Shown here: positions 25,835 to 34,463 of the stretch, piece after piece
Layout of the letters: every line of letters starts with the position of its first letter
How positions within the stretch are numbered: the stretch's first letter is position 1
Assembly: GCF_014284255.1 (NCBI RefSeq)
Contig: NZ_JACOFV010000009.1
Span: 62,001-126,000, forward strand
DNA from: Cognatundibacterium jejuense
GTDB taxonomy: Bacteria > Pseudomonadota > Gammaproteobacteria > Burkholderiales > Burkholderiaceae_D
Length of the DNA: 64,000 bases
Direction: 5' to 3'
Notes under the pieces: model-generated
Databases searched by the model: none
What the model was told of the DNA's origin: nothing
Seen by the model: the letters and a program-made list of their open reading frames with translations, nothing else
Made by a program: the position numbers and the translations under genes

Positions 25835-26905
25835 ATGAATCAACTTCGCATAGCTTTACCACTACTTTCCTGCATCACGTGCATCATCATGAGTACGGCC
25901 TCGCTCGCAGCAGAACCACAAGGTGTAAGTTTTTCACATAACGATTGGGAACTTGCCTGTGACAACACGCGTACCTGCAGAGCTGCTGGATATAATGCAG
26001 ATGGCGACGACATGGCGGTTTCCGTGCTACTCACGCGTCAGGCTGGTCCGAGTCAAGCAGTCATCGCCACGCTAAAAATAGGCGAATACGGCGACAACGA
26101 AGCACTACAAAAACTTCCGTCCAAATTCAAAGTATCGATGCGCGTCAACCAGCAAGTGCTGGGAACCCTGAACATTGATAAAAGTAATCTGGAAACCAGA
26201 TTAAATCAGCAACAGACAGACGCGCTGATCACTGCTTTGCATCAAGATAGTGAGATTGTCTGGAGCACCGGCAAGACAAGCTGGAAATTGTCAGACAAAG
26301 GTGCGGCGGCAGTGCTGCTGAAAATGGACGAATTTCAAAAACGAATAGGCACCACTGGCGCGCTCTACAAAAAAGGCACATTAACCGAGGATAAAGTCGC
26401 ACCAGCAATTGCTACGCCAATTGTACTTGCCGCCCCCGTACTTGCAAATAAGCCTGATGATACGAAACTATTAAAAATCAAAGCCCTGCAGGCAGCGCTT
26501 CTGGCAAGCATCAAAGAAGATGACTGTAGTGATATCACTGAAAAACGCTTCAAAGAAGATAGTTTATCGATAAACAGACTAAGTTCACATAGCGTGCTCA
26601 TTTCTACCACCTGCTGGATGGCAGCATATAACCAAGGTGTTGCCTATTGGGTAGTGGACGATAAAGCGCCCTACTCTGCTGAATTGCTTACAACCGACGC
26701 CAGCGATTATGCGGACGGCAAAATCAGCTTCGCGCAAAAAGGACGCGGCCTCGGAGATTGCTGGAGCTCCGGCACCTGGACCTGGGATGGCAAAAAATTT
26801 GTGCCAACATCCGCATCTACCTCTGGCATGTGCAAATTGGTCGCTCCTGGCGGTGCCTGGGATTTACCGACCTTGGTTACGGAGGTGCGCAAAGCAGGAC
26901 ATTGA
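25835..26905 (+). CDS. DUF1176 secreted protein
   Basis: 356 residues with a signal peptide (hydrophobic core, then STASLAAEPQ). The mature start FSHNDWELACDNTRTCRAAGY, with its cysteine pair, is characteristic of DUF1176. The later segments KALQAALLASIKEDDCSD and FAQKGRGLGDCWSSGTWTWDG carry more cysteines that probably form disulfides in the periplasm. The function of the family is unknown. It is alone on its strand between a terminator and a small membrane protein gene. Confidence 0.82.
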   Translation: MNQLRIALPLLSCITCIIMSTASLAAEPQGVSFSHNDWELACDNTRTCRAAGYNADGDDMAVSVLLTRQAGPSQAVIATLKIGEYGDNEALQKLPSKFKVSMRVNQQVLGTLNIDKSNLETRLNQQQTDALITALHQDSEIVWSTGKTSWKLSDKGAAAVLLKMDEFQKRIGTTGALYKKGTLTEDKVAPAIATPIVLAAPVLANKPDDTKLLKIKALQAALLASIKEDDCSDITEKRFKEDSLSINRLSSHSVLISTTCWMAAYNQGVAYWVVDDKAPYSAELLTTDASDYADGKISFAQKGRGLGDCWSSGTWTWDGKKFVPTSASTSGMCKLVAPGGAWDLPTLVTEVRKAGH

Positions 26906-27072
26906 TACGCTGATTTAGTGAGTTACACCCGCACTACTATAATTATTGACTCTAAGCATTTTTATTATCATAATCAAAAGATAATGTGATCGTAATGAAT
27001 GACTTCATTAATTGGGAACATTGGATAAATAAATCTGCCCGGCGCTAACTAACTTAATTTGGAAAACTTATC

Positions 27073-27285
27073 ATGAATTCATTGTCAGATCTATCGCCTG
27101 TCCTGATTCCTATTATTGCTTTGATGATCCCTATCGTTTCGGTGATTGCGATCGTTGTCTTAAAAATTGTGCGAATGCAACTGCTGCATGAAACAATACG
27201 TCAAATCAGTGCGTCTGGTCAGACTGTGCCATCTGAATTATTGAATGAGATTGTTAATACAAAAGCGTCTTTAAACAATCGTTGA
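27073..27285 (+). CDS. Small single-pass membrane protein
   Basis: 70 residues with TTGGAAAAC upstream. One long hydrophobic helix (IPIIALMIPIVSVIAIVVLK, about residues 13-32) is followed by an amphipathic tail with LHETIRQISASGQTVPSELL. The tail pattern is like that of small DUF6249-type proteins in proteobacteria, but the family call is unsure. A terminator follows 38 bp after the stop. Confidence 0.65.
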   Translation: MNSLSDLSPVLIPIIALMIPIVSVIAIVVLKIVRMQLLHETIRQISASGQTVPSELLNEIVNTKASLNNR

Positions 27286-27322
27286 GTTTTTTAAAAACAC
27301 CTCGGATTAACAGTGTTCAAAT

Positions 27323-27353
27323 AAAAAAACCGCGACCTTTATCGCGGTTTTTT
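27323..27353. terminator. Bidirectional terminator
   Basis: AAAAAACCGCGA / TCGCGGTTTTTT around a short loop. It ends the small membrane protein gene and can also serve lpd on the other strand. Confidence 0.88.
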
Positions 27354-27363
27354 GTTGCTGAAC

Positions 27364-27388
27364 GCTTAGCTTAGCTTAGCTTAGCTTA
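27364..27388. repeat. 5-bp tandem repeat spanning the lpd stop codon
   Basis: Five exact copies of GCTTA (TAAGC on the coding strand). The lpd stop TAA is revcomp 27386-27388, i.e. the first unit met by the ribosome. Confidence 0.92.
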
Positions 27389-29512
27389 CTTCTTACGCTG
27401 CGGCGGCAAATCCGTGCAGACGCCTTTGTAGACTTCCGCTGCCATACCGATGGATTCACCCAAGGTTGGATGCGGGTGGATCGTTTTACCGATGTCCACG
27501 GCATCAGCGCCCATCTCGATTGCCAGAGCAATTTCACCGATCATGTCACCGGCGTGGGTACCGACGATACCGCCACCGACGATGCGTTTGGTTTCCGCAT
27601 CAAAAATCAACTTCGTGAAACCTTCATCACGGCCGTTCGCCACCGCACGTCCGGACGCCATCCATGGGAACAAGCCTTTTTCGACTTTTAAGCCCTTGGC
27701 TTTGGCTTCATCTTCGGTCACGCCTACCCATGCCACTTCTGGGTCAGTGTAAGCAACGGATGGGATGACAGATGCATCGAAGTAGGCTTTTTCGCCCGCT
27801 GCTGCTTCGGCCGCCACGTGCGCCTCATGCACGGCTTTGTGCGCCAGCATGGGTTGTCCGACCAAATCGCCGATCGCAAAAATATGCGGCACATTCGTAC
27901 GCATTTGTTTGTCGACATTGATGAATCCACGGTCAGTCACGGCCACACCTGCTTTGTCAGCGGCGATTTTTTTACCGTTCGGGCTGCGGCCGACTGCCAC
28001 CAACACCAGATCATACAATTGTGGTGCAGGTGCTGTTTCGCCTTCGACAGCAGCTGCAAAAGTGACTTTGATGCCTTCTGGGAGTGCTTCAACGCCAACC
28101 GTTTTAGTTTTCAACATGATGTTGTCAAAACGTTTTTCGTTGAACTTCTGCCAGACCTTGACCATATCACGGTCAGCGCCTTGCATCAGGCCATCCATCA
28201 TTTCGACGACATCAATACGCGCACCGAGTGTGGAATAGACCGTCGCCATTTCCAGACCAATAATGCCGCCACCGATGACCAGCATGCGTTTTGGTACCTG
28301 ACGTAATTCCAATGCGCCTGTACTGTCAACAATACGTGGATCAGCTGGAACAAACGGCAAGTTCACGACAGAAGAACCCGCTGCGATGATCGCCTGTTTG
28401 AATTGCACAACCTTCTTGGTGCCGTCGGCGGCGGTCACTTCGATATGATAAGGGCTGAGGAACTGACCAACACCTTGAACGATATTGACTTTACGTGCTT
28501 TTGCCATACCAGCTAAGCCCGTTGTCATTTTTTTGATGACGCTTTCTTTGTAACCGCGCAATTTGTCGATATCAATCGTTGGCTTCGCAAAGCTCACGCC
28601 CAGCGCTTCCATGTGCGATGTCTCATCAATGACCGCAGCAACGTGCAACAGTGCTTTCGATGGAATGCAACCAACGTTCAGGCAAACGCCACCGAGTGTC
28701 GAATATTTTTCTACCAGTACGGTATTCAATCCCAGATCAGCAGAGCGGAACGCGGCTGAATAGCCGCCAGGACCCGCACCCAAGACCATCATGTCGCATT
28801 CCATATCCACCTGACCAGTGTAGCCAGACGCCACTGGGGCTGGCACAACTGGCACAACTGGCGCGCTTGCCGCAGAAGCGGGAGCAGCGGTTGCAGGAGC
28901 GGTTGTGGCCGCAGGAGCAGACGATGCTACAACACCCGCTGCTTCTACCAACAACAGCAAAGAACCTTCAGCCACTTTATCACCGACTTTGACTTTCACT
29001 TCTTTGACCATACCTGCATGGCTGGATGGAATTTCCATACTAGCTTTGTCAGATTCAACGGTGATCAGTGATTGATCTACTTTGATGGTATCGCCAACTT
29101 TGACCATCAATTCAATGACTTCCACTTCTTTGAAATCGCCGATATCTGGTACTTTGACTTCTACGATGCCCACCACTACCGGAGTGGCAACTACCACAGC
29201 CGCAGGTGCTACCGCAGCGACTGCCGCTGGAGCTACCGCCGCTACTGGAGCAGGTGCAGGTGCAGCAGCGCCGCCCTCTGCTTCCACGATCAACAACAAG
29301 CTGCCTTCAGCGATTTTGTCACCAAGTTTGACACGCAGTTCTTTGATCACGCCGGCGTGGCTGGACGGGATTTCCATACTTGCTTTGTCGGATTCGACGG
29401 TCACCAAAGACTGATCAACTTTGATCGTATCGCCGACTTTGACCAACAATTCAATGACTTCAACTTCTTTAAAATCACCGATATCCGGGACTTTGACTTC
29501 AACTGTACTCAT
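27386..29512 (-). CDS. lpdA: Dihydrolipoyl dehydrogenase (E3) with two N-terminal lipoyl domains
   Basis: 708 residues from the ATG at 29512 (GGAGAG upstream). Residues 1-80 and ~117-193 are two lipoyl domains with modifiable lysines K43 and K156 in ESDKASMEIPSSHAG; Ala/Pro-rich flexible linkers follow each. Residues ~235-708 are the flavoprotein E3: GAGPGGYSAAF (FAD), the redox disulfide C277-C282 in GGVCLNVGCIPSK, NAD-binding VIGGGIIGLEMA and the C-terminal HPHPTLGES. It reoxidises dihydrolipoamide of pyruvate dehydrogenase with NAD+. Fusion of one lipoyl domain to E3 is known in Neisseria and Ralstonia relatives; two copies is less common. The second domain matches that of AceF more closely than the first. 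It is the last gene of aceE-aceF-lpdA. Confidence 0.95.
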   Translation of the reverse strand: MSTVEVKVPDIGDFKEVEVIELLVKVGDTIKVDQSLVTVESDKASMEIPSSHAGVIKELRVKLGDKIAEGSLLLIVEAEGGAAAPAPAPVAAVAPAAVAAVAPAAVVVATPVVVGIVEVKVPDIGDFKEVEVIELMVKVGDTIKVDQSLITVESDKASMEIPSSHAGMVKEVKVKVGDKVAEGSLLLLVEAAGVVASSAPAATTAPATAAPASAASAPVVPVVPAPVASGYTGQVDMECDMMVLGAGPGGYSAAFRSADLGLNTVLVEKYSTLGGVCLNVGCIPSKALLHVAAVIDETSHMEALGVSFAKPTIDIDKLRGYKESVIKKMTTGLAGMAKARKVNIVQGVGQFLSPYHIEVTAADGTKKVVQFKQAIIAAGSSVVNLPFVPADPRIVDSTGALELRQVPKRMLVIGGGIIGLEMATVYSTLGARIDVVEMMDGLMQGADRDMVKVWQKFNEKRFDNIMLKTKTVGVEALPEGIKVTFAAAVEGETAPAPQLYDLVLVAVGRSPNGKKIAADKAGVAVTDRGFINVDKQMRTNVPHIFAIGDLVGQPMLAHKAVHEAHVAAEAAAGEKAYFDASVIPSVAYTDPEVAWVGVTEDEAKAKGLKVEKGLFPWMASGRAVANGRDEGFTKLIFDAETKRIVGGGIVGTHAGDMIGEIALAIEMGADAVDIGKTIHPHPTLGESIGMAAEVYKGVCTDLPPQRKK

Positions 29513-29526
29513 CGCATGCTCTCCAA

Positions 29527-30849
29527 TCACAGCAGGGTTTTACGCAGATCAGCCAGAACATCAGCCAGATACGCAGTAAATTTCGCAGCCATCGCGCCAT
29601 CGATCACGCGGTGATCGTAGGACAAGGACAGTGGCAACATCAGACGTGGTACGAATTGTTTGCCGTCCCAGACTGGTTTCATGCTGGATTTGGACAAGCC
29701 CAAAATCGCCACTTCAGGTGCATTAATAATTGGTGTAAATGCGGTACCACCAATGCCACCCAAAGAAGAAATTGTAAACGTCGCGCCTTGCATATCGGCT
29801 GGCTTGAGCTTGCCGTCACGCGCTTGCGCGGACAATTCCCCCATTTCAACAGCGATTTGCGACAAGGTTTTTTGATCAGCATTTTTGATGACAGGAACCA
29901 CCAGACCATTTGGTGTATCTGCTGCAAAACCGATGTTGTAATACTGCTTCAAGATCAAGTTTTCACCAGTCGCGTCAAGTGAAGCATTGAAGGCTTTGAA
30001 TTTCTTCAGAGCAGCAACGCTGGCTTTGATCACAAATGCCAACATGGTTAATTTAACGCCAGATTTGACCAGGGCTTCGTTAGACGATTTACGGAACTCT
30101 TCGAGGTCAGTAATATCGGCTTCATCGAATTGCGTCACATGCGGAATCATGACCCAATTGCGATGCAAATTCGGGCCGCTGAGTTTTTTGATGCGTGACA
30201 AAGGTAACAATTCGGTCGTACCGAATTTGCTGAAATCCAGCGATGGCCATGGCAACAGATCAAGACCAACACCGCTACCATTTTTAGCCACTGGCGCAGC
30301 CACAGCAGCAACTGCTGTGCTACCTGCCATGATGCCTTTGACAAAGCTTTGTACGTCTTCTTGGGTAATACGACCTTTTTGACCGGAACCTGCTACGCGA
30401 GTCAGATCGACACCTAATTCACGCGCAAATTTACGGATAGAAGGTGATGCATGTGCTTTACCTGCGCTGGCCGTTGCTACTGGTGCAGAAACGACTGCTG
30501 CTGGCGCCGCAACAGCGACTGGCGCTGCCGGTGCTGGTGCGGTTGGTGTAGGCGCTGCGGCAACTGGTGCCGCTGGCGCTGGTGCTGGTGCTGGTGCTGG
30601 TGCTGCAGCGCCGCTAGCTTCAACGATGACCAGCAAAGAACCTTCGGCAACTTTATCGCCAATTTTTACTTTAATCTCAGTCACCACACCTGCGTGACTG
30701 GACGGAATTTCCATACTGGCTTTGTCAGATTCGACGGTGATCAGTGATTGATCTACTTTGATGGTATCGCCGACTTTGACCATCAGCTCAATGACTTCCA
30801 CTTCTTTGAAATCACCGATATCCGGTACTTTGACTTCAATTGCGCTCAT
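29527..30849 (-). CDS. aceF: Pyruvate dehydrogenase E2, dihydrolipoyllysine acetyltransferase
   Basis: 440 residues, GGAG upstream. One lipoyl domain (residues 1-80, K43), an Ala/Pro linker, a peripheral subunit-binding domain (PSIRKFARELGVDLTRVAG, about 133-168) and a CoA acyltransferase domain with catalytic His413 and Asp417 in HRVIDGAMAAKF. E. coli AceF has three lipoyl domains; here one is in E2 and two are in E3, so the complex still has three per set. It transfers the acetyl group to CoA and forms the structural core. It lies 14 bp upstream of the lpdA start and 99 bp downstream of aceE. Confidence 0.95.
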   Translation of the reverse strand: MSAIEVKVPDIGDFKEVEVIELMVKVGDTIKVDQSLITVESDKASMEIPSSHAGVVTEIKVKIGDKVAEGSLLVIVEASGAAAPAPAPAPAPAAPVAAAPTPTAPAPAAPVAVAAPAAVVSAPVATASAGKAHASPSIRKFARELGVDLTRVAGSGQKGRITQEDVQSFVKGIMAGSTAVAAVAAPVAKNGSGVGLDLLPWPSLDFSKFGTTELLPLSRIKKLSGPNLHRNWVMIPHVTQFDEADITDLEEFRKSSNEALVKSGVKLTMLAFVIKASVAALKKFKAFNASLDATGENLILKQYYNIGFAADTPNGLVVPVIKNADQKTLSQIAVEMGELSAQARDGKLKPADMQGATFTISSLGGIGGTAFTPIINAPEVAILGLSKSSMKPVWDGKQFVPRLMLPLSLSYDHRVIDGAMAAKFTAYLADVLADLRKTLL

Positions 30850-30948
30850 AAATTAGCTCCGTTTACGTTTCTTTCGTAGGGCGCGCGTGGCGCACCGTTC
30901 AAGTATGCAATGATGTCTGGCTGTGCGTCACACAACCAGACATGTGCG

Positions 30949-33645
30949 TTACACAGTTACTGGATTTGGCTTATCAGCATTGATGCCGTATTTGCTGATC
31001 GCCTGTGCCACAACGGAAGCAGATAAAGCACCTTCATCAGCTAGAGTTTTCAATGCTGCAATGACCACGAAGTAACGATTCACTTCAAAGAATTCACGCA
31101 ATTTTTCGCGGGAATCAGAACGACCAAAGCCATCTGTACCCAACACTTTGTAGCTACGATCTTTAGGAATGAACGCACGTACTTGTTCAGCAAAGGTACG
31201 CATGTAATCGGTCGATACCACGATAGGACCTTGGGTATCTTTCAGACATTCTGTGATGTATGGCAAACGTGCTGGCTCAGTTGGGTGCAACATGTTCCAA
31301 CGTTCAGCATCCTGGCCATCACGTGCCAGCAAAGTGAAGGATGGTGCAGACCAGATGTCAGCCGCAATACCCCAATCGTTTTGCAGCAATTCAGCTGCGG
31401 CAATCACTTCACGCAGAATCGTGCCAGAGCCCATCAGTTGTACACGGTGCTTGGTCGTGTGTTCAGACTTCTGCAACAAGTACAGACCTTTGATGATGCC
31501 CTCTTCCTGACCTGCTTTGATACCTGGATGGCTGTAGTTCTCGTTCATCAAGGTGATGTAGTAGAACACGTCTTCCTGATCCGTCACCATGCGACGCAAA
31601 CCATCATGAATGATGACCGCTACTTCATGTGCAAACGTTGGATCGTAAGGTACGCAGTTAGGGATAGTCGACGCCAAAACATGGCTGTGACCATCTTCAT
31701 GCTGCAAGCCTTCGCCGTTCAATGTTGTACGACCAGCTGTGCCACCGAGCAAGAAACCACGTGCACGCATATCGCCCGCTGCCCACGCCAGATCGCCAAT
31801 ACGTTGCAGACCGAACATGGAGTAGTAAGTGTAGAACGGGATCATGACGCGGTTATTGGTTGAGTACGAAGTCGCCGCAGCGATCCAGGAACTCATACCA
31901 CCAGCTTCGTTGATACCTTCTTGCAAAATCTGACCAGCTTTATCTTCGCGGTAGTACATCACCTGGTCTTTATCGACCGGCTCATACAACTGACCAACCT
32001 GGCTGAAAATACCGATCTGACGGAACAGACCTTCCATACCAAAGGTACGGGATTCATCAACCATGATAGGTACCACGCGTGGGCCAACGCTGCTATCACG
32101 CAACAAGGCTGTCAGGATACGTACATACGCTGCCGTGGTAGAGATTTCACGCCCCTCAGCAGTTGGTTCCAACATTGCCTGGAATGCAGACAACGCTGGC
32201 ACCACCAAAGCTTCATCGGCTTTTTGACGACGTTGCGGCAAGTAACCACCCAATGCTTTACGACGTGCATGCAGGTATTGCATTTCTGGCGTATCGTCGG
32301 CTGGTTTGTAGAATGGAATGGATGGCAAATCAGCGTCAGCGATAGGCAACTGGAAGCGGTCGCGCATGGCTTTGATCGCTTCATCATCCAATTTCTTGGT
32401 GTTGTGGGCAGTGTTACGTGCTTCACCCGACTTACCGAAGCCAAAGCCTTTGATACTTTTCGCCAGAATGACAGTTGGCTGACCTTTGTTTTCTTGTGCG
32501 ACTTTAAACGCAGCATAAATCTTGTGTGGGTCATGACCACCACGAGTCAGACGCCAGATGTCGTCATCCGACATTTTGGAAACCATTTCCAGCAATTTTG
32601 GATGCTTGCCAAAGAAGTGTGCACGAACATACGCACCATCTTTGGCTTTGTAGTTCTGATATTCACCGTCCACGGTTTCCATCATCACTTTTTGCAAAAT
32701 ACCGTCTTTGTCTTTTGCCAGCAATTCATCCCAGCCTGCGCCCCAGATGACTTTAACGACGTTCCAACCTGCGCCACGGAAATCAGATTCCAATTCCTGA
32801 ATAATCTTACCGTTGCCGCGTACCGGGCCATCCAGACGTTGCAAGTTACAGTTAACCACAATCACCAGATTATCGAGCTGTTCGCGACCTGCCATTCCAA
32901 TTGCGCCCATGGATTCTGGTTCGTCCATCTCACCATCACCGCAGAATGCCCAGACTTTACGCTTCTCAGTATCCGCAATGCCACGAGCATGCAAATACTT
33001 CAGGAAACGTGCCTGATAAATTGCCATCAATGGGCCCAAGCCCATAGACACCGTTGGGAATTGCCAGAAATCTGGCATTAATTTTGGATGCGGGTAAGAA
33101 GACAAACCTTTGCCATCGACTTCACGACGGAAATGCAGCAGTTGCTCTTCGGTCAGACGACCTTCGAGGAACGCACGTGCGTAGATACCTGGAGACGAGT
33201 GACCCTGGATGTACAGCAAATCGCCGCCATGCTCTTCTGTCGGCGCGTGCCAGAAATGGTTAAAACCAATGCCCAGCATATTTGCCAGTGACGCAAAGCT
33301 GGATAAGTGACCACCCAGATCGCCATCTAAACGATTGGCTTTAACCACCATCGCCATCGCATTCCAACGCATCATGGAACGTAATTTTTCTTCGATTTCC
33401 AGATTACCCGGGCAATGCTCGCCCTGGTCAGCAGGAATCGTGTTCACATAAGCGGTATTACTGGAAAACGGGATGTGCGCACCGCGACGACGCGCCAGAT
33501 CCACCATGCGTTCCATCAGGTAATGAGCACGTTCTGGCCCTTCGTTTTCGATCACTGATTCGAGGGCGTCGAGCCACTCATTGGTTTCCATAACATCAGG
33601 ATCATTGACGGCTTGCGCCAAAACTTGGTCTATCTGGGGTGACAT
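30949..33645 (-). CDS. aceE: Pyruvate dehydrogenase E1, homodimeric type
   Basis: 898 residues, the normal size of the homodimeric E1. AGGAGA precedes the ATG. The thiamine diphosphate motif GDGEMDEPES running to NLVIVVNCNLQRLDG is present, as are the active-site loop region with HNTKK and the C-terminal transketolase-like domain with VLGTDGFGRSDSREKLREFF. It decarboxylates pyruvate and acetylates the lipoyl groups. A good promoter lies ~80 bp upstream. No pdhR-type regulator gene is adjacent. Confidence 0.96.
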   Translation of the reverse strand: MSPQIDQVLAQAVNDPDVMETNEWLDALESVIENEGPERAHYLMERMVDLARRRGAHIPFSSNTAYVNTIPADQGEHCPGNLEIEEKLRSMMRWNAMAMVVKANRLDGDLGGHLSSFASLANMLGIGFNHFWHAPTEEHGGDLLYIQGHSSPGIYARAFLEGRLTEEQLLHFRREVDGKGLSSYPHPKLMPDFWQFPTVSMGLGPLMAIYQARFLKYLHARGIADTEKRKVWAFCGDGEMDEPESMGAIGMAGREQLDNLVIVVNCNLQRLDGPVRGNGKIIQELESDFRGAGWNVVKVIWGAGWDELLAKDKDGILQKVMMETVDGEYQNYKAKDGAYVRAHFFGKHPKLLEMVSKMSDDDIWRLTRGGHDPHKIYAAFKVAQENKGQPTVILAKSIKGFGFGKSGEARNTAHNTKKLDDEAIKAMRDRFQLPIADADLPSIPFYKPADDTPEMQYLHARRKALGGYLPQRRQKADEALVVPALSAFQAMLEPTAEGREISTTAAYVRILTALLRDSSVGPRVVPIMVDESRTFGMEGLFRQIGIFSQVGQLYEPVDKDQVMYYREDKAGQILQEGINEAGGMSSWIAAATSYSTNNRVMIPFYTYYSMFGLQRIGDLAWAAGDMRARGFLLGGTAGRTTLNGEGLQHEDGHSHVLASTIPNCVPYDPTFAHEVAVIIHDGLRRMVTDQEDVFYYITLMNENYSHPGIKAGQEEGIIKGLYLLQKSEHTTKHRVQLMGSGTILREVIAAAELLQNDWGIAADIWSAPSFTLLARDGQDAERWNMLHPTEPARLPYITECLKDTQGPIVVSTDYMRTFAEQVRAFIPKDRSYKVLGTDGFGRSDSREKLREFFEVNRYFVVIAALKTLADEGALSASVVAQAISKYGINADKPNPVTV

Positions 33646-33729
33646 AAAGAGGTCTCCTGTTGGTGCGCTGTTGAGGTAATTGCGCGTGGCACATCGACAA
33701 ATATAGGCGTTACTTTTCTTAGTGTAAGC

Positions 33730-33758
33730 ATTCTAACAGGGCTTTTTTAATTTTCCAA
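33730..33758 (-). promoter_or_regulatory. Promoter of aceE-aceF-lpdA
   Basis: On the minus strand TTGGAA (33753-33758) and TAGAAT (33730-33735) are 17 bp apart. The expected start near 33723 leaves a ~78-nt leader before aceE. Confidence 0.65.
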
Positions 33759-33759
33759 A

Positions 33760-34140
33760 TAGCGATATGCAATTTCATAATGTGATATTTTGCTGCTTCG
33801 CAATATAAATGAAGTTATAAAATCACAAGCCTTATTAGTACGTGGTATTTGTCACTATTGCAATGCAACATTAGGCATTAAAATGCCATCATTTATTGAA
33901 TAAATATTCAGGCTTTGATGCAACAAACAATTAAAAAAGGTCGCTCCCAAAAAGCAAATTTCAGATGGCAATAAACTGGAGATGACAAGTTTGCTATTTT
34001 TTATGGCTTAAATTACTGCTCTCGAACACGACTGACGGCAATGCAAGCGTAGGAGCCGTTTTGATTTCATGGTGATTGACACTTCGCAGCACATTGCCGC
34101 CTTTCGGCGTAACCAGTAATTGAGAAAATAAACGAATCAC
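33760..34140. other. AT-rich stretch without a supported gene
   Basis: This region lies between the aceE promoter and the integrase remnant. No frame shows a family. It contains a small inverted repeat GGCATT-AA-AATGCC and a CCGCC/GGCGT hairpin near 34097-34111. The minus-strand frame that continues from the integrase remnant past its stop shows no convincing integrase match. Confidence 0.5.
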
Positions 34141-34278
34141 CTAACGCGCCCAGTAGACATAGGTCTCTTCGTTGCGTAAGCTATAATATTTATCTCGAAT
34201 GCAACGTTTGAGTTGATCGAGCAATTTTGGTTTTAAAACCGCGTCTGAAGCCTGTACATTGGGAGTGACGTTTTTCAT
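34141..34278 (-). pseudogene. intI: Truncated integron-integrase-like tyrosine recombinase (N-terminus only)
   Basis: A 45-codon frame ending in TAG. Its residues 16-45 read KPKLLDQLKRCIRDKYYSLR then NEETYVYWAR, which matches the N-terminal SAM-like domain of integron integrases (pattern LLDQxRxxIRxxHYSxRTExAYVYWxR). An intact IntI has about 320 residues; here the catalytic domain with its Arg and Tyr residues is missing, and the downstream sequence does not resemble it. The orientation, facing away from a GTTAGGC site and cassette-like gene about 170 bp upstream, is that of an integron platform. A LexA-like box sits 13 bp before the start. Call is by motif recognition, not search. Confidence 0.7.
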
Positions 34279-34290
34279 GGTTATTTAGTT

Positions 34291-34305
34291 CTGTTTTTTA
34301 TACAG
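34291..34305. promoter_or_regulatory. LexA-like box upstream of the integrase remnant
   Basis: CTGTTTTTTATACAG matches the LexA pattern CTG-N10-CAG except that the spacer is 9 bp. Integron integrase genes are commonly SOS-controlled through a LexA box in this position. The missing base may mean decay. Confidence 0.45.
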
Positions 34306-34354
34306 TACATTGTTCAAATAACCGTGTGACAAGCCTTTCCATGGATTTGATTGG

Positions 34355-34408
34355 TTGAATTAGGTGGCAACCATTTGAATTAGGTGGACGGCATCTGTCC
34401 GCCTAATT
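34355..34408. repeat. Repeated and inverted AATTAGGTGG elements
   Basis: TTGAATTAGGTGG occurs at 34355-34367 and 34375-34387 (20-bp period). The second copy also forms a 12-bp inverted repeat, AATTAGGTGGAC (34378-34389) with GTCCGCCTAATT (34397-34408), one mismatch, 7-nt loop. This may be the remnant of insertion-sequence ends or part of a recombination site. Confidence 0.75.
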
Positions 34409-34455
34409 AAAGTTAGTCTTTTCTCAAACACGCACCTTGTGGCTATCCGTTAGGC
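34401..34455 (+). other. Integron attI/attC-like recombination site
   Basis: GTTAGGC (34449-34455) fits the integron core site GTTRRRY and lies 8 bp before the cassette-like ORF. GCCTAAT (34401-34407) resembles the opposite core RYYYAAC with one mismatch, giving a 55-bp attC-like span. The inner arms do not pair convincingly, so it could be an attI site or a decayed attC. No matching core was found after the ORF. Confidence 0.45.
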
Positions 34456-34463
34456 ACCAAAAA

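Noticed and set aside
27818-30747. Long plus-strand frames opposite lpdA, aceF and aceE
   Set aside because: They mirror the Ala/Pro linkers and conserved motifs of the real minus-strand genes and have no signals of their own.
34021-34140. Continuation of the integrase frame past its TAG as a read-through integrase
   Set aside because: About 50 codons stay open, but they do not resemble the integrase core, so only the N-terminus is called.
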